Source: JAPOKJ01 sp031421635
GTDB lineage: Bacteria; Pseudomonadota; Gammaproteobacteria; Burkholderiales; Burkholderiaceae_E
Direction of reading: 5' to 3'
DNA: 64,000 nucleotides
Assembly: GCA_031421635.1 (NCBI GenBank)
Contig: JANOPA010000039.1
Coordinates: forward strand, 45,393 to 109,392
The notes below the pieces were generated by a model. It ran no database searches and had not been told where the DNA came from. It was given only the letters and a program-made list of their open reading frames with translations. Position numbers and translations under genes: made by a program. Shown here in pieces: positions 23,749-32,943 of this stretch; positions within the stretch are counted from its first letter, which is position 1, and the number at the start of each line of letters is the position of its first letter.

Positions 23749-24821
23749 TGGTTATCGACCTTGCCAAATTGCAAGATGCAGTTGCATTTTCTGTCGCCCA
23801 CGAGACGCCCTGGGATCGCGATAACAATGATAACTGGGGAATTCACAGTGCAGATCAACCCCCTTGGAATCGACTGCTCGGCCCCGTACATCCACGCGGC
23901 CCGGTGTCCGGTGTCGTTCGTGTCGGCGGGCGACAAATTATTGAGTGGGGCGAACCGCGCCGCGCCGATCTTACATTTTCTGTTGCGAAAACTTACCTTG
24001 CGCTCCTAGCGGGAGTCGCCCACGACCAGGGCTTACTCCCGGACCTCGACCAACCTGTGCTTGCCAAAGTGAGCGGCATCGGCTTTGAGAGCACCCACAA
24101 TCGCTCGGTTACCTGGATGCAGCTCTTGCAACAGACTAGCGAGTGGGATGGCGAATGCTTTGGTGTTCCGGACCGAGTGGATCGCTATCGCCATCTACAG
24201 TATCAGCCTGCTCGCCCGGACGGATTTGATGCGAGCATCAAAAAAGGTGATGCTCGTCCACTGCAGGTACCGGGAAGTTTTTGGGAATACAACGACGTTC
24301 GTATTAATCAACTGTCCCTCGCGCTTTTGCATTTATTTGGTCGCGCCTTGCCCGATGTCTTTCGCGAGTACATCACTCAACCCGTTGGTGCCAGTGACGG
24401 TTGGAGCTGGGTCGGCTATGAAAATAGTTGGGTCAATATCAATGGCCAGAAAATTCAGTCCGTACCGGGAGGTACTCACTGGGGTGGCGGGATGTCGATC
24501 AGCAGCGTGGATCAGGCGCTGATCGGTCAGATGCTTTTGAATGAAGGCCGTGTGGGACATCGGCAGGTTTTATCCCAGGAATGGGTACGGCGAATGCAAG
24601 CACCCTGCTCGATCGCACCTTGGTATGGCACCCTGGTTTGGCTGAATCGCCTGCGCGGCATGTTTCCCAGCGCCTCGGCCTCAAGCTATTTTTGTATCGG
24701 CGCAGGCGCGAGCGTGGTTTGGATCGACCCGGACCGAGATATGGTCGCGGTAGTGCGATGGATTAATACCATTCATATCGATAGCTTTTGCAAGCGAGTC
24801 GCAGAGGCTATTGCCACCTAA
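23748..24821 (+). CDS. Serine hydrolase, beta-lactamase/class C family
   Basis: About 357 residues of the beta-lactamase-fold serine hydrolase family. The catalytic SxxK is Ser78-Val-Ala-Lys81 (FSVAKTYL) and the YxN motif is Tyr181-Asn-Asp (WEYND), with the third motif probably near GGTHWGGGMS. There is no signal peptide, so it acts in the cytoplasm and is unlikely to be a resistance enzyme; esterases and 6-aminohexanoate-dimer hydrolase-like enzymes share this layout. The ATG overlaps the Bug stop as TGATG. It converges on the cupin gene with 28 bases between stops. Confidence 0.85.
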   Translation: MVIDLAKLQDAVAFSVAHETPWDRDNNDNWGIHSADQPPWNRLLGPVHPRGPVSGVVRVGGRQIIEWGEPRRADLTFSVAKTYLALLAGVAHDQGLLPDLDQPVLAKVSGIGFESTHNRSVTWMQLLQQTSEWDGECFGVPDRVDRYRHLQYQPARPDGFDASIKKGDARPLQVPGSFWEYNDVRINQLSLALLHLFGRALPDVFREYITQPVGASDGWSWVGYENSWVNINGQKIQSVPGGTHWGGGMSISSVDQALIGQMLLNEGRVGHRQVLSQEWVRRMQAPCSIAPWYGTLVWLNRLRGMFPSASASSYFCIGAGASVVWIDPDRDMVAVVRWINTIHIDSFCKRVAEAIAT

Positions 24822-24849
24822 ATTCGAACTTCTGTTGAGAGCCGGGGTA

Positions 24850-25611
24850 TTAGACCCCGATGTTTGGCTGAGACCGGTACTCTGGCGCAAGCGGCGGAAA
24901 TTGAAGCAGTAACACCTCCGCGCCTTTGGTGCCGGCGATCATCAAGCTATCCGTTTCGTCAGAGGATAAGAAGATGCTCTCAGGAGGCTGCAATATTTGA
25001 CCCTCATGCAGCAACGAGCCCGACACAACCACCCGATATTGACCAGCTCCTGTAGAAGGCGCCAGGCCACTCGTTTGCGCGCCTGGCGGCATGCGATAGA
25101 GTGAGGCCGCCAACCCCTCAGCATTGAGCGGCAAGAGTTTCTCACAGCGTATAGCCTCAAGCTTTTCTAAGGCTTCGTCCGAAAAGCGCTGAATAGGTTC
25201 TGAACTGAAATGACTCTTGGGCCCCCGCAGAAGCTGCTCGCGTGCCTCCGGCATAAAATTTGCACCAGGATCGTTTTGGGCGCGAAGTGTCAAGTATTGA
25301 ATACCTTGCGACCCGCAAATGATCGGCCCATAACCGGTATAGGCTCCAGCATAGTGCACCAGCAAGGGCTCGATAGCGTGTCGGCCCAAAGTTCCAGAAC
25401 CACCAATGATCACCTGAAATTGGTTCTGCCGATGATAATGGGTAAGTATGGTCGTGTTGGGGTCTTGCTCAACCAAGAACGCATGGGGTGAGGGCTGGTT
25501 TTCGGCAAGCGGAGCGAGCATGTATTCGCCCTTGTAATAGCCTGTGCCGTTCGGAAGCACCAAGTGGCGGCGACGCGCCTGCTGTGCGGCATTCGTGCCC
25601 AGCATTTTCAT
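24850..25611 (-). CDS. Cupin-like protein of unknown function
   Basis: 253 residues. The N-terminal part has a cupin-type metal motif, ILTHYHRQNQFQVIIGGSGTLGRH, with His-x-His and Gln positions; a second beta-rich half (GQYRVVVSGSLLHEGQILQPPESIFLSS) looks like a degenerate second cupin domain, so a bicupin is likely. No signal peptide. The ATG overlaps the stop of the upstream Bug gene by 4 bases (ATGA), implying coupled synthesis. The function is unknown; a role in handling the Bug ligand is plausible. Confidence 0.7.
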   Translation of the reverse strand: MKMLGTNAAQQARRRHLVLPNGTGYYKGEYMLAPLAENQPSPHAFLVEQDPNTTILTHYHRQNQFQVIIGGSGTLGRHAIEPLLVHYAGAYTGYGPIICGSQGIQYLTLRAQNDPGANFMPEAREQLLRGPKSHFSSEPIQRFSDEALEKLEAIRCEKLLPLNAEGLAASLYRMPPGAQTSGLAPSTGAGQYRVVVSGSLLHEGQILQPPESIFLSSDETDSLMIAGTKGAEVLLLQFPPLAPEYRSQPNIGV

Positions 25612-26612
25612 TCGATTTTCACTCCCGAATCGACGACGGCCTTACCCCATTTGCGTAGCTCGGATTTAATGTGCATCCCAAACTCTTCCGGCGTACCGCT
25701 CAGGGGCTCCGCGCCAAGCTTCGAAAAACGCTCAGTCACTTCGGGGCTGCGCACAATTTTGATCAATTCAGTATTCATGCGCGCGACAATGGCACGGGGG
25801 GTACCTGTCGGAAACAACATGCCCAACCAAGCCCCACTGTCATAGCCCGGCACACCTTGCTCAGCCACGGTTGGGGTATCGGACATGAGACTGGAGCGCT
25901 TACCACCGGCTACCGCCAATAGTTTCACGCGGCCAGCTCGCACCATTGGTAGCGCATAGACCGCTGTGTCGAACACCACATCGATTTGTCCAGAGATGAC
26001 ATCGGTAAAGGCCTGTACGCTACCCTTGTAAGGTACGTGCTGAAGGTCGATACCCGTCGCCGTCTTTAACATCTCCATCGATAAATGCGAGGTCGATCCA
26101 TTGCCAGAGGAAGCGTAAGTGAGCTTGCCGCCTTTGGTTTTCGCCAAAGCAATCAGTTCTCGAACACTGTTAGCCGCGAAATCTGGCCGGGCGACCAGTA
26201 CAAAGGGAAGATTCGCGACCAAGGTGATGGGTGCGAAGTCACGCATTGGTTCATACGGTAAATCTTTGTATAGGTTGGGATTGGTGGCGAGCGGAGCCGT
26301 GGCCGAAAGCAGCATGGTGTAGCCGTCGGCCGGGGCTTTCGCAGCGGCGGCGGCGCCGATACTACCGCCTTGACCTGGTTTATTGTCAACGACCACCGCC
26401 TGCCCCAACACCGCGCTGAGTTTTTCGGCGAGCAAGCGCGCAATGACATCGGTAGCCTGGCCCGGAGGGAAGCCAACAATGATTTTTATGGGCTTATTGG
26501 GGTATTCAGTCTGAGCGAGAACAAGCGTTGGAGCAAAGGCGCATGCCCAGCCTCCCAGCAGCGCGATGCGTCTGAGTTTGTCACTTAAGTTTTTTTTCAA
26601 ACACCCATCCAT
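25608..26612 (-). CDS. Bug/TctC-family periplasmic binding protein
   Basis: 334 residues with a signal peptide ending LVLAQT near residue 35. Motifs: IKIIVGFPPGQATDVIARLLAEK, VVVDNKPGQGGSIGAAAAAKAPADGYTMLLS and HVPYKGSVQAFTDVISGQID. First gene of a two-gene minus-strand operon with the cupin protein, overlapping it by ATGA. The start gives the expected positively charged n-region (MDGCLKKNLSDKLRR). Ligand unknown. Confidence 0.92.
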   Translation of the reverse strand: MDGCLKKNLSDKLRRIALLGGWACAFAPTLVLAQTEYPNKPIKIIVGFPPGQATDVIARLLAEKLSAVLGQAVVVDNKPGQGGSIGAAAAAKAPADGYTMLLSATAPLATNPNLYKDLPYEPMRDFAPITLVANLPFVLVARPDFAANSVRELIALAKTKGGKLTYASSGNGSTSHLSMEMLKTATGIDLQHVPYKGSVQAFTDVISGQIDVVFDTAVYALPMVRAGRVKLLAVAGGKRSSLMSDTPTVAEQGVPGYDSGAWLGMLFPTGTPRAIVARMNTELIKIVRSPEVTERFSKLGAEPLSGTPEEFGMHIKSELRKWGKAVVDSGVKIE

Positions 26613-26744
26613 CGAACTCTAGAACCTACAAGGGCAAGGCTTTAAGTATCGAAGAGACCCAGAGCGAGTCGCGGCAAATCGTATGAAAACCGGAACGTTT
26701 GAAGCCGCCCACAAATATCGACCCCAAGACTCCACCTGGCACCG

Positions 26745-27197
26745 CTACTCAATCAACCCAAACTGTGTAGCCAAGGCAATATGCGAATTGGGTTCACCCG
26801 TGGGTTTGAAAATGCCATTGAGTCTCGCGACAAGACGATCATCAACCTGCAACAGGCCCTGTGCGAACACCAGATTTTTAGACGCTCTAAGCACTTCACA
26901 GCGGCCTTCAATCCATTCGCCCAGATGAGCTGGGCCGAGGTAATCGGTGGTCAAAGTGATGGTCAGCAAATATTGACGAATCCCCCCCTGAAGATTGCAG
27001 CCCAAGAGCAGGGTCATGTCGGCCAAGGTGGCCAGCATGCCGCCATGACAAATTTGCCCAGGATTGCAATGCCTCTCTTCGACTCGAAAGCCTAAAGTAA
27101 AACGGCTTTCCGCCCAGCGGCCATAAAGTGGACCATTGTTTTCGAGGAATGGGTTCGCCTTCATTGAGATCGGTCGGAAATCTGTGGGAATATTCAT
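26745..27197 (-). CDS. PaaI-type hotdog thioesterase
   Basis: 150-residue single hotdog-fold protein. The family motif HGGMLATLADMTLLLGC carries the catalytic-helix region, with Asp in ATLAD as the likely nucleophile or base, followed by LTITLTTDYLGPAHLGEWIEGRCEVLR. Such enzymes hydrolyse acyl-CoA thioesters in the cytoplasm to free stalled CoA. It diverges from the next Bug gene with only 48 bases between starts, so both may share a control region. Confidence 0.87.
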   Translation of the reverse strand: MNIPTDFRPISMKANPFLENNGPLYGRWAESRFTLGFRVEERHCNPGQICHGGMLATLADMTLLLGCNLQGGIRQYLLTITLTTDYLGPAHLGEWIEGRCEVLRASKNLVFAQGLLQVDDRLVARLNGIFKPTGEPNSHIALATQFGLIE

Positions 27198-27245
27198 GTT
27201 GGGGATTCTAAATTAAATAAGTCGGTAGCTCGAGGCAAAACCAGT

Positions 27246-28220
27246 ATGTACGTCAAACAGTTATTCACTACCTATCTTTGCCTCTTCAGTTTGGCGATCC
27301 CGAGTCTTGTCAGCGCGCAATCTGGATGGCCGAGCAAACCGATTACCATTGTCGTCACCTATCCGCCAGGGGGTGGTGCAGATGCCATGGCGCGGCTGAT
27401 TGCGCCGAAACTTGGCGAAGCCCTGGGGCAACCCGTGGTGATTGAAAACCGCGGCGGTGCGAGCGGTCAGATTGGTGCCGGCATTGTTGCCAAAGCTGCG
27501 CCCGACGGTTACACCTTGATGTTGGATGCGTCCTCCTTCGCGGTAAACCCTGCGCTGTATTCCAAGCTCCCTTACGACAGTGAGAAGGCCTTCAGGCCCA
27601 TTGCGGTGATCGCGTTGTTTCCAAACGTGGTCTTGGTGAACGCGCAATTCGCCCCACGCACACTCGCTGAACTGATTAGTCTCGCACAGGCCAAAAAAGA
27701 CTCGGTAGCCTACGCCTCCTCAGGCAATGGATCGGCGCAACATGTTGCTGGCGCTTTGTTTGAATCGGCGGCGAAAGTGGAGATGCTGCACATTCCCTAC
27801 AAAGGAGGAGGACCGGCCTTGAACGATTTATTGGCCGGCCATGTGCCGCTGTTCTTTGGCAATTTGGCCTCCACGCTACAACATGTGCAAAGCGGTAAGG
27901 TGCGCGCCCTGGCTGTAACCAGTAACAGGCGCTCCGCGATTTTGCCTGACGTGCCCAGTGTTGCCGAACTTGGACTGAAAGACGCCGAGGTCTATGAGTG
28001 GAATGCCGTGTTTGCTCCGTCAGGCACACCAGAGGCGATGATCAATAAAGTGGCCGCAGCCCTACAGATGACGCTGGATCAACCTGAGGTCAAAGCACGT
28101 ATCGCTCAGCTCGGCGGCGATATTCAAAAGGGCGGGCCGGAGGCAGCACAAAGCTTCATTCGCCAACAGTTATCGCTTTGGGCCAAGGTGGTCAAAGCAC
28201 GCAATATCGTTCTGGAATAA
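27246..28220 (+). CDS. Bug/TctC-family periplasmic binding protein
   Basis: 324 residues; signal peptide residues 1-24, ending PSLVSAQ. Motifs: ITIVVTYPPGGGADAMARLIAPK, VVIENRGGASGQIGAGIVAKAAPDGYTLML and HIPYKGGGPALNDLLAGHV. It is followed after 13 bases by the CitE-like lyase gene with its own strong ribosome site, so the two form an operon. The pairing suggests a citramalate-, malate- or related hydroxy-acid ligand; that is inference from the neighbour only. Confidence 0.92.
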   Translation: MYVKQLFTTYLCLFSLAIPSLVSAQSGWPSKPITIVVTYPPGGGADAMARLIAPKLGEALGQPVVIENRGGASGQIGAGIVAKAAPDGYTLMLDASSFAVNPALYSKLPYDSEKAFRPIAVIALFPNVVLVNAQFAPRTLAELISLAQAKKDSVAYASSGNGSAQHVAGALFESAAKVEMLHIPYKGGGPALNDLLAGHVPLFFGNLASTLQHVQSGKVRALAVTSNRRSAILPDVPSVAELGLKDAEVYEWNAVFAPSGTPEAMINKVAAALQMTLDQPEVKARIAQLGGDIQKGGPEAAQSFIRQQLSLWAKVVKARNIVLE

Positions 28221-28233
28221 AAAAGGAGTGGAC

Positions 28234-29145
28234 ATGAGTCAAGCATCTGTTGCAACCGCTACACCAAGGCAGCGTCTCAGCCCAGACCTGCGGCTGGTCT
28301 GGCTCTTCGGGCCCGGCGCGGACTCCAAGGCTCATCAAGAAATGGCCAGAGTTGGGGGTCAAGTATTAATCCAAGATCTTGAAGATTTCACGCCACCGAA
28401 CTTAAGAGCCCACGCGCGCAGCTTAGCGGCCGCTTTGTACCCTGCCTGGCATTTTGCCGGGGCCTTGGTTTGCGTAAGAATCAACTCCCTGGACACCGAG
28501 GGACTGCTGGATCTCGCCGCCGTTATGCCGTATCGGCCCGACATCATCGCGTACCCAAAAGCCGCTGGCGCCGAAGCCATCCGCGCACTCGATCAAGCCA
28601 TCACCCTTGAGGAACAGCGTCTCGGCATCGCTGCGGGAACTACAGAGATTCTTCCTGTATGCGAAACCGCCCTAGGGGTCGTGAGCGTACGCGAGATGGC
28701 CGCCGCTAGCACCAGAATCAAGGCGGCGCTGCTCGGCTCCGAAGATTTAGCCACCGACCTATGCGCAGAACGCGGTCAGGACGCCGTTGAACTCGACTAT
28801 GCGCGCCGACGTTTCCTACTTGAATGTCGCGCCGCAGGTATCGAACCCGTCGACGCTCCCTTTACCTTCGCCGATTCTGCGGCGGCTGTTCTGGAGGCTC
28901 GCTACGCGCGCCGGTTGGGCTACCGGTGCAAAAGCACGGTAAGCCCCGAACATGTTGTTAGCTTAATTGAGGCCCTGTCGCCCAGCCCTAGTGAAACCGC
29001 TCAAGCTCGGCTTCTAGTGAGCGCCTTCGAGACTGGTAGAGCCAAGGGCGAGGACAGAGTGCGGCTCGGCGACCATTGGATTGAGGTCCCCACCTATCTC
29101 AACGCCAAGCGCCTATTGCAGCGAGCACAAGCCCTGGGCAGCTAG
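28234..29145 (+). CDS. HpcH/HpaI or CitE-like aldolase/lyase
   Basis: TIM-barrel lyase of the citrate lyase beta/malyl-CoA lyase family, 303 residues. Visible active-site elements: Arg in VCVRINSLDT, Glu in LPVCETALGVVSV and the Glu/Asp metal pair in LLGSEDLATDL. It is shorter than malyl-CoA lyases with a C-terminal lid and closer to CitE-like stand-alone proteins. An upstream in-frame GTG (28228) is rejected since AAAGGAG is correctly placed only for ATG 28234. It converges on the SMP-30 gene with an 11-base gap. It probably makes or cleaves a 2-methyl- or hydroxy-acyl-CoA. Confidence 0.87.
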   Translation: MSQASVATATPRQRLSPDLRLVWLFGPGADSKAHQEMARVGGQVLIQDLEDFTPPNLRAHARSLAAALYPAWHFAGALVCVRINSLDTEGLLDLAAVMPYRPDIIAYPKAAGAEAIRALDQAITLEEQRLGIAAGTTEILPVCETALGVVSVREMAAASTRIKAALLGSEDLATDLCAERGQDAVELDYARRRFLLECRAAGIEPVDAPFTFADSAAAVLEARYARRLGYRCKSTVSPEHVVSLIEALSPSPSETAQARLLVSAFETGRAKGEDRVRLGDHWIEVPTYLNAKRLLQRAQALGS

Positions 29146-29156
29146 GAGGCTGGTCC

Positions 29157-30101
29157 CTAACAATAGGCCACGCCCTGAGTATTGACGTAAAGCGAGTAGA
29201 TCGACGTGCTTGCCGCCATGAACAAGCGATTCCGATGCACGCCGCCAAAGCACAGGTTCGCGCAACGCTCGGGCAAGTCAATACGACCAATCAGCTTGCC
29301 CGTGGGGTTAAATATATGGACGCCATCCAAGCCCGCCTCCCCCATGCCCCACCCGCACCAAAGATTGCCATCGATATCCAAACGGAAGCCATCGGGCGTA
29401 CCTTTCGGACCAGCATCAATCACCGTGCGGCGGTTCGAGAGCTTACCCTCGTTTGAGACATCGTAGGCCAAAAACGTGCGCGGCACCGAGCGCGACTCCA
29501 CGATATAGAGGATCGATTCGTCGGGTGAAAACGCTAAACCATTGGGCATATTGATACCCTCAGCCACCACGCTCAGTTTGCCCGACACTTCCAAGCGATA
29601 GACGTGAGTTGGCAATTCTGGATCGGCCTTCTCGCCCTCGTAGTGGCTGAGAATCCCGAAACTGGGATCTGTAAACCAGACCGAGCCATCGGACTTGCAA
29701 ACGATGTCATTAGGCGAGTTCAGTCGCTTACCCTCGAATCGATCTGCCAGGCTGATCACTCGACCATCATATTCGGTGCGCGAGACGCGGCGATGCCCAT
29801 GCTCGCAGGTGAGCAGTCGCCCTTGACGATCACGGGTATTGCCATTGGCGTTGCCAGAAGACCCACGAAAGACACTGGTATTGCCGGTGCTTTCGTCCCA
29901 ACGATACATTCGATCACCCGGTACATCGCTCCACAGCAGGCTGCGAGAATCGCCCATCCAAACAGGACCCTCGGCCCATCGAAAGCCCGTGGCCAGGCGC
30001 TCAATCTTGGCGAGCGGCAAGCGATACTTTGCAAAGGATTCGTCGATCACCACCACGGCGGGATCGGGATAGCGTTGGCTTGGTGTCCAGTCTTGACTCA
30101 T
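29157..30101 (-). CDS. SMP-30/gluconolactonase family lactonase
   Basis: Six-bladed beta-propeller hydrolase, 314 residues, opening sugar or other lactones with a central divalent metal. Metal and active-site residues are visible: Glu in WAEGPVW, Asn in RLNSPNDIV, Asn in MPNGLAFSPDE and Asp in TPDGFRLDIDGNLW. No signal peptide, so cytoplasmic. The RLNSPNDIVCKSDGSVWFTDPSFGI run is typical for the gluconolactonase branch. It stands apart from sugar-catabolic genes, so the true substrate may be a lactone from the surrounding organic-acid pathways. Confidence 0.9.
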   Translation of the reverse strand: MSQDWTPSQRYPDPAVVVIDESFAKYRLPLAKIERLATGFRWAEGPVWMGDSRSLLWSDVPGDRMYRWDESTGNTSVFRGSSGNANGNTRDRQGRLLTCEHGHRRVSRTEYDGRVISLADRFEGKRLNSPNDIVCKSDGSVWFTDPSFGILSHYEGEKADPELPTHVYRLEVSGKLSVVAEGINMPNGLAFSPDESILYIVESRSVPRTFLAYDVSNEGKLSNRRTVIDAGPKGTPDGFRLDIDGNLWCGWGMGEAGLDGVHIFNPTGKLIGRIDLPERCANLCFGGVHRNRLFMAASTSIYSLYVNTQGVAYC

Positions 30102-30198
30102 TGCTTTTGTCCTTCAATGTGGGTTTGATTCACGGATTCGACGACCACTTGAATCTTTATACTTGAATCGGAATATTCGATTTCTCAGACCGTGTGTG

Positions 30199-31134
30199 CT
30201 AATGCTGGACGAGCCAAGCCCAAGCGCTCAAAGTAAAGAACGCACCGACCGTGCTCAGCATAATAATCGCGGCGCAGCGCTCCACGTTGGAGCCATTGCG
30301 CTCAGCGAAAAGAAACACAGAACCGGCCGTGGGCAGGGCGGCGGCAAGAAGAATGACCGAGGCCTCGAAGCGACCCACGCCGAATACATAAGTGCCCAGC
30401 ATCCAGGCGAGGAGCGGATGAAAAATTAACTTGGTCACCACAATAATCCAGGTATCACTTTGGATCCTTGGCCTCTCGGGTCGGAACAAAGAAATGCCAA
30501 TGGAGAAGAGAGCCACCGGACCAGCCGCCGTGCCCAATAACCGCAGCAATTCATCCACCGGCTTGATGAACTCAAGATCTAAGGCGGAGACCACTAGGCC
30601 GGCTAGAATCGCCCAAATGAGGGGGTTCTTAGCAACCCCGAGCAGCGATTGCTTGACGGTATTTACCCAAGTTTTGGAGTCACTACCCTGTTGCGCAGCA
30701 GTGGCCAGAGCGGCTGACACGACGATCAGTAGATCTGCAATTCCCGCGGCGATCATCGGAGCAATCGCTCGACTCCCCATCAGCGCCGGGATAATCGCAA
30801 AACCCATATAACCCCAATTGGACCAAGTCGCGCACATGCCGCCATAGCCTGCGTCGCGCCAGGTCTCGTGATCCCCCCAGCGCAATCCCACCACGGTCAA
30901 GGCAAGTACCGCTAAGCCTGCTAGCGCATAGGTCGAAAACACAGGAGGGTTGGCGATACTCGAAAACGGCGAGCCTGCCGCGAAGCGGAACAGCATCGCG
31001 GGAAGAGCAAAATAGAGCACAAAGGTGTTGAGCGCACCGACCGCCTTGCCATCTAATTTACCGGTGCGCGCCGAGACATAGCCCAGAAGTACCAAGGCAA
31101 AGAAAGGAATGGTGACGTTAAAGATTGAAATCAA
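30199..31134 (-). CDS. AEC-family (auxin efflux carrier-like) permease
   Basis: 311-residue membrane protein with about ten hydrophobic segments in two halves, characteristic of the AEC family that includes malonate and malate carriers. The start ISIFNVTIPFFALVLLGYVSARTGKLD and the central ALNTFVLYFALPAMLFRF are typical. The start codon is TTG at 31134; no in-frame ATG is better. It is monocistronic on the minus strand. Organic-acid transport across the inner membrane is the likely role; direction and substrate are not shown. Confidence 0.88.
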   Translation of the reverse strand: MISIFNVTIPFFALVLLGYVSARTGKLDGKAVGALNTFVLYFALPAMLFRFAAGSPFSSIANPPVFSTYALAGLAVLALTVVGLRWGDHETWRDAGYGGMCATWSNWGYMGFAIIPALMGSRAIAPMIAAGIADLLIVVSAALATAAQQGSDSKTWVNTVKQSLLGVAKNPLIWAILAGLVVSALDLEFIKPVDELLRLLGTAAGPVALFSIGISLFRPERPRIQSDTWIIVVTKLIFHPLLAWMLGTYVFGVGRFEASVILLAAALPTAGSVFLFAERNGSNVERCAAIIMLSTVGAFFTLSAWAWLVQH

Positions 31135-31177
31135 CGGAGCGACATCGAAGAGCGTTGCTTTCGTGGCAACGATTGAC

Positions 31178-31672
31178 TCAGCGAGGAATGTCGAGCTTAA
31201 AACTATTTTCTTGAGGTTTACTCAAAAAAACCATCCTCATGCGCACATCCAAAATACCGCTCTCTAAATTCGGGGTGATGGCACAAGAGATGCTGCCTTG
31301 GTCTAAAGTTATGGTCTCACCGTCTTGCAGGGGTAAATACTTGCCGAGATTACTACTCGACAACTTCTCGGCTTCCTGAACATACCGAAATACGTAGCCC
31401 TCAGCAATCATGATCGAGACATTGCCGCCCACCAGCGATCCGGCATACTTCCAATGAAAGCGACTTGGTATCGTGATGAGCAGTTTCTTTGCATCTGCCT
31501 TATCGCGAACAATTTCTCCGATGCCGCAGGGTTTGTCACTGGTTTCAATCGCATTGCCCTGCGCATTGCCCTGTGCATTGACGCCGTAGCTGAATGCTGC
31601 GGCACAGGCCATGACGGCGAGCCTTGAAAGCTTTAACAAATTAAGGCGCATGGCAAAAGAAGATAGAAACAT
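31178..31672 (-). CDS. Secreted protein of unknown function
   Basis: 164 residues with a signal peptide (hydrophobic RLAVMACAAAFSYGVNAQ). Directly after the cleavage site is a short tandem repeat, GNAQGNAI, coded by two near-identical GC-rich nonamers. Two cysteines (PCGIGE and SISCAIT) could form a disulfide in the periplasm. The ATG at 31672 has AAGGG upstream; a second ATG 7 codons later gives an equally good signal peptide. I recognise no family. It trails the acyl-CoA dehydrogenase gene by 34 bases, which may be incidental. Confidence 0.7.
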   Translation of the reverse strand: MFLSSFAMRLNLLKLSRLAVMACAAAFSYGVNAQGNAQGNAIETSDKPCGIGEIVRDKADAKKLLITIPSRFHWKYAGSLVGGNVSIMIAEGYVFRYVQEAEKLSSSNLGKYLPLQDGETITLDQGSISCAITPNLESGILDVRMRMVFLSKPQENSFKLDIPR

Positions 31673-31706
31673 TGAACGACCCTTGACGAGACATCAGGCT
31701 ACGTTG

Positions 31707-32837
31707 TTAGGCCAAGGCCCGGCTGATGAGTATACGTTGGATATCGCTCGTGCCTTCGTAGATTTGTGCGACCCGTACATCTCGGTAAATACGCTCCACC
31801 GGGAAGTCGCTCACGTAGCCATAGCCACCATGAATCTGAATCGCGTCAGAGCACACCTTTTCCGCCATTTCACTGGCAAATAGCTTAGCCATCGCCGCTT
31901 CCTTGAGGCAAGGCTGCCCCGCATCTTTGAGGTTCGCCGCATGAAAAATCAATTGACGTGCCGCTTCGATTTGAGTGGCCATATCACTCAAGCGAAACTG
32001 AACCGCCTGGTGTTGGAAAATGGCATGGCCAAAAGCTTGCCGATCCTTGGCGTAACTGAGCGCCGCCTCAAAGGCGGCACGCGCCATACCTAGGGCCTGC
32101 GAGGCAATACCGATCCGGCCACCTTCTAACCCGGAGAGCGCAATCTTGTAACCCGCGCCCTCGTCGCCTAGCAAATTGGCGGCCGGAATGCGGCAATTTT
32201 CAAATACGATCTGAGCGGTATCCGAGGCATGCTGGCCAAGCTTGTCTTCCAAACGAGCCACCACATAGCCAGGTGTTTTGGTGGGTACTAAAAATGCCGA
32301 AATTCCTTTCTTTCCGGCCACTTTATCGGTTACTGCCATGACAATGGCGACGTCCGCGGTCTTGCCTGAGGTAATGAATTGCTTGACTCCATTTAGGACA
32401 TAGTGCTCGCCGTCCTTCGTGGCCGTGGTTCTCAAAGCAGAAGCGTCTGAACCGGTATGGGGTTCCGTCAAGCAAAAGGCGCCGAGCATGTCTCCCTGCG
32501 CGAGAGGGCGCAGCCATTGGTCTTTCTGTGTGCTATTAGCGTAGCTCATCAGAATCGAACACACCGGACAGTTGGTCACGGAGATGATGGTAGAAGTTGC
32601 ACCATCGCCGGCCGCAATTTCTTCGATGATCAGCGCCAAGGAGGTGTAGTCCAATCCGGCGCCACCCCACTGCTCGGGGACCGCGATGCCGTAACAGCCT
32701 AAGGCTGCAAGGCCTTGCAGCTCTTTTTCAGGAAACGTGCAGTGCTTGTCCCACTGTGCGGCCTTGGGCTTTATTTCAGCTTGCACAAAATCGCGCACGG
32801 CATCTCTCACCATGCGCTGGTCTTCACTTAACAACAT
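31707..32837 (-). CDS. Acyl-CoA dehydrogenase, short-chain type
   Basis: FAD flavoprotein of 376 residues that forms the 2,3-double bond of an acyl-CoA and passes electrons to ETF. Signatures: LTEPHTGSDASAL, QFITSGKTADV, the QAFGHAIFQHQAVQFRLSDMA FAD/dimer region, and the catalytic Glu361 in YEGTSDIQR, the position used by short- and medium-chain enzymes. ATG after AGGAA. It sits downstream of an SDR and a thiolase on the same strand, consistent with a beta-oxidation-type pathway. Butyryl- or branched-chain-CoA substrates are most likely. Confidence 0.93.
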   Translation of the reverse strand: MLLSEDQRMVRDAVRDFVQAEIKPKAAQWDKHCTFPEKELQGLAALGCYGIAVPEQWGGAGLDYTSLALIIEEIAAGDGATSTIISVTNCPVCSILMSYANSTQKDQWLRPLAQGDMLGAFCLTEPHTGSDASALRTTATKDGEHYVLNGVKQFITSGKTADVAIVMAVTDKVAGKKGISAFLVPTKTPGYVVARLEDKLGQHASDTAQIVFENCRIPAANLLGDEGAGYKIALSGLEGGRIGIASQALGMARAAFEAALSYAKDRQAFGHAIFQHQAVQFRLSDMATQIEAARQLIFHAANLKDAGQPCLKEAAMAKLFASEMAEKVCSDAIQIHGGYGYVSDFPVERIYRDVRVAQIYEGTSDIQRILISRALA

Positions 32838-32943
32838 GAACTTAGTTCCTATTTCACTTCACGATCGGTCGTAACCTTGGCGTTGCGACCATGCCGCTAT
32901 TTATGACGCCGCTATTTGCCAAGCCTTAGCTACCACGCCTTGG

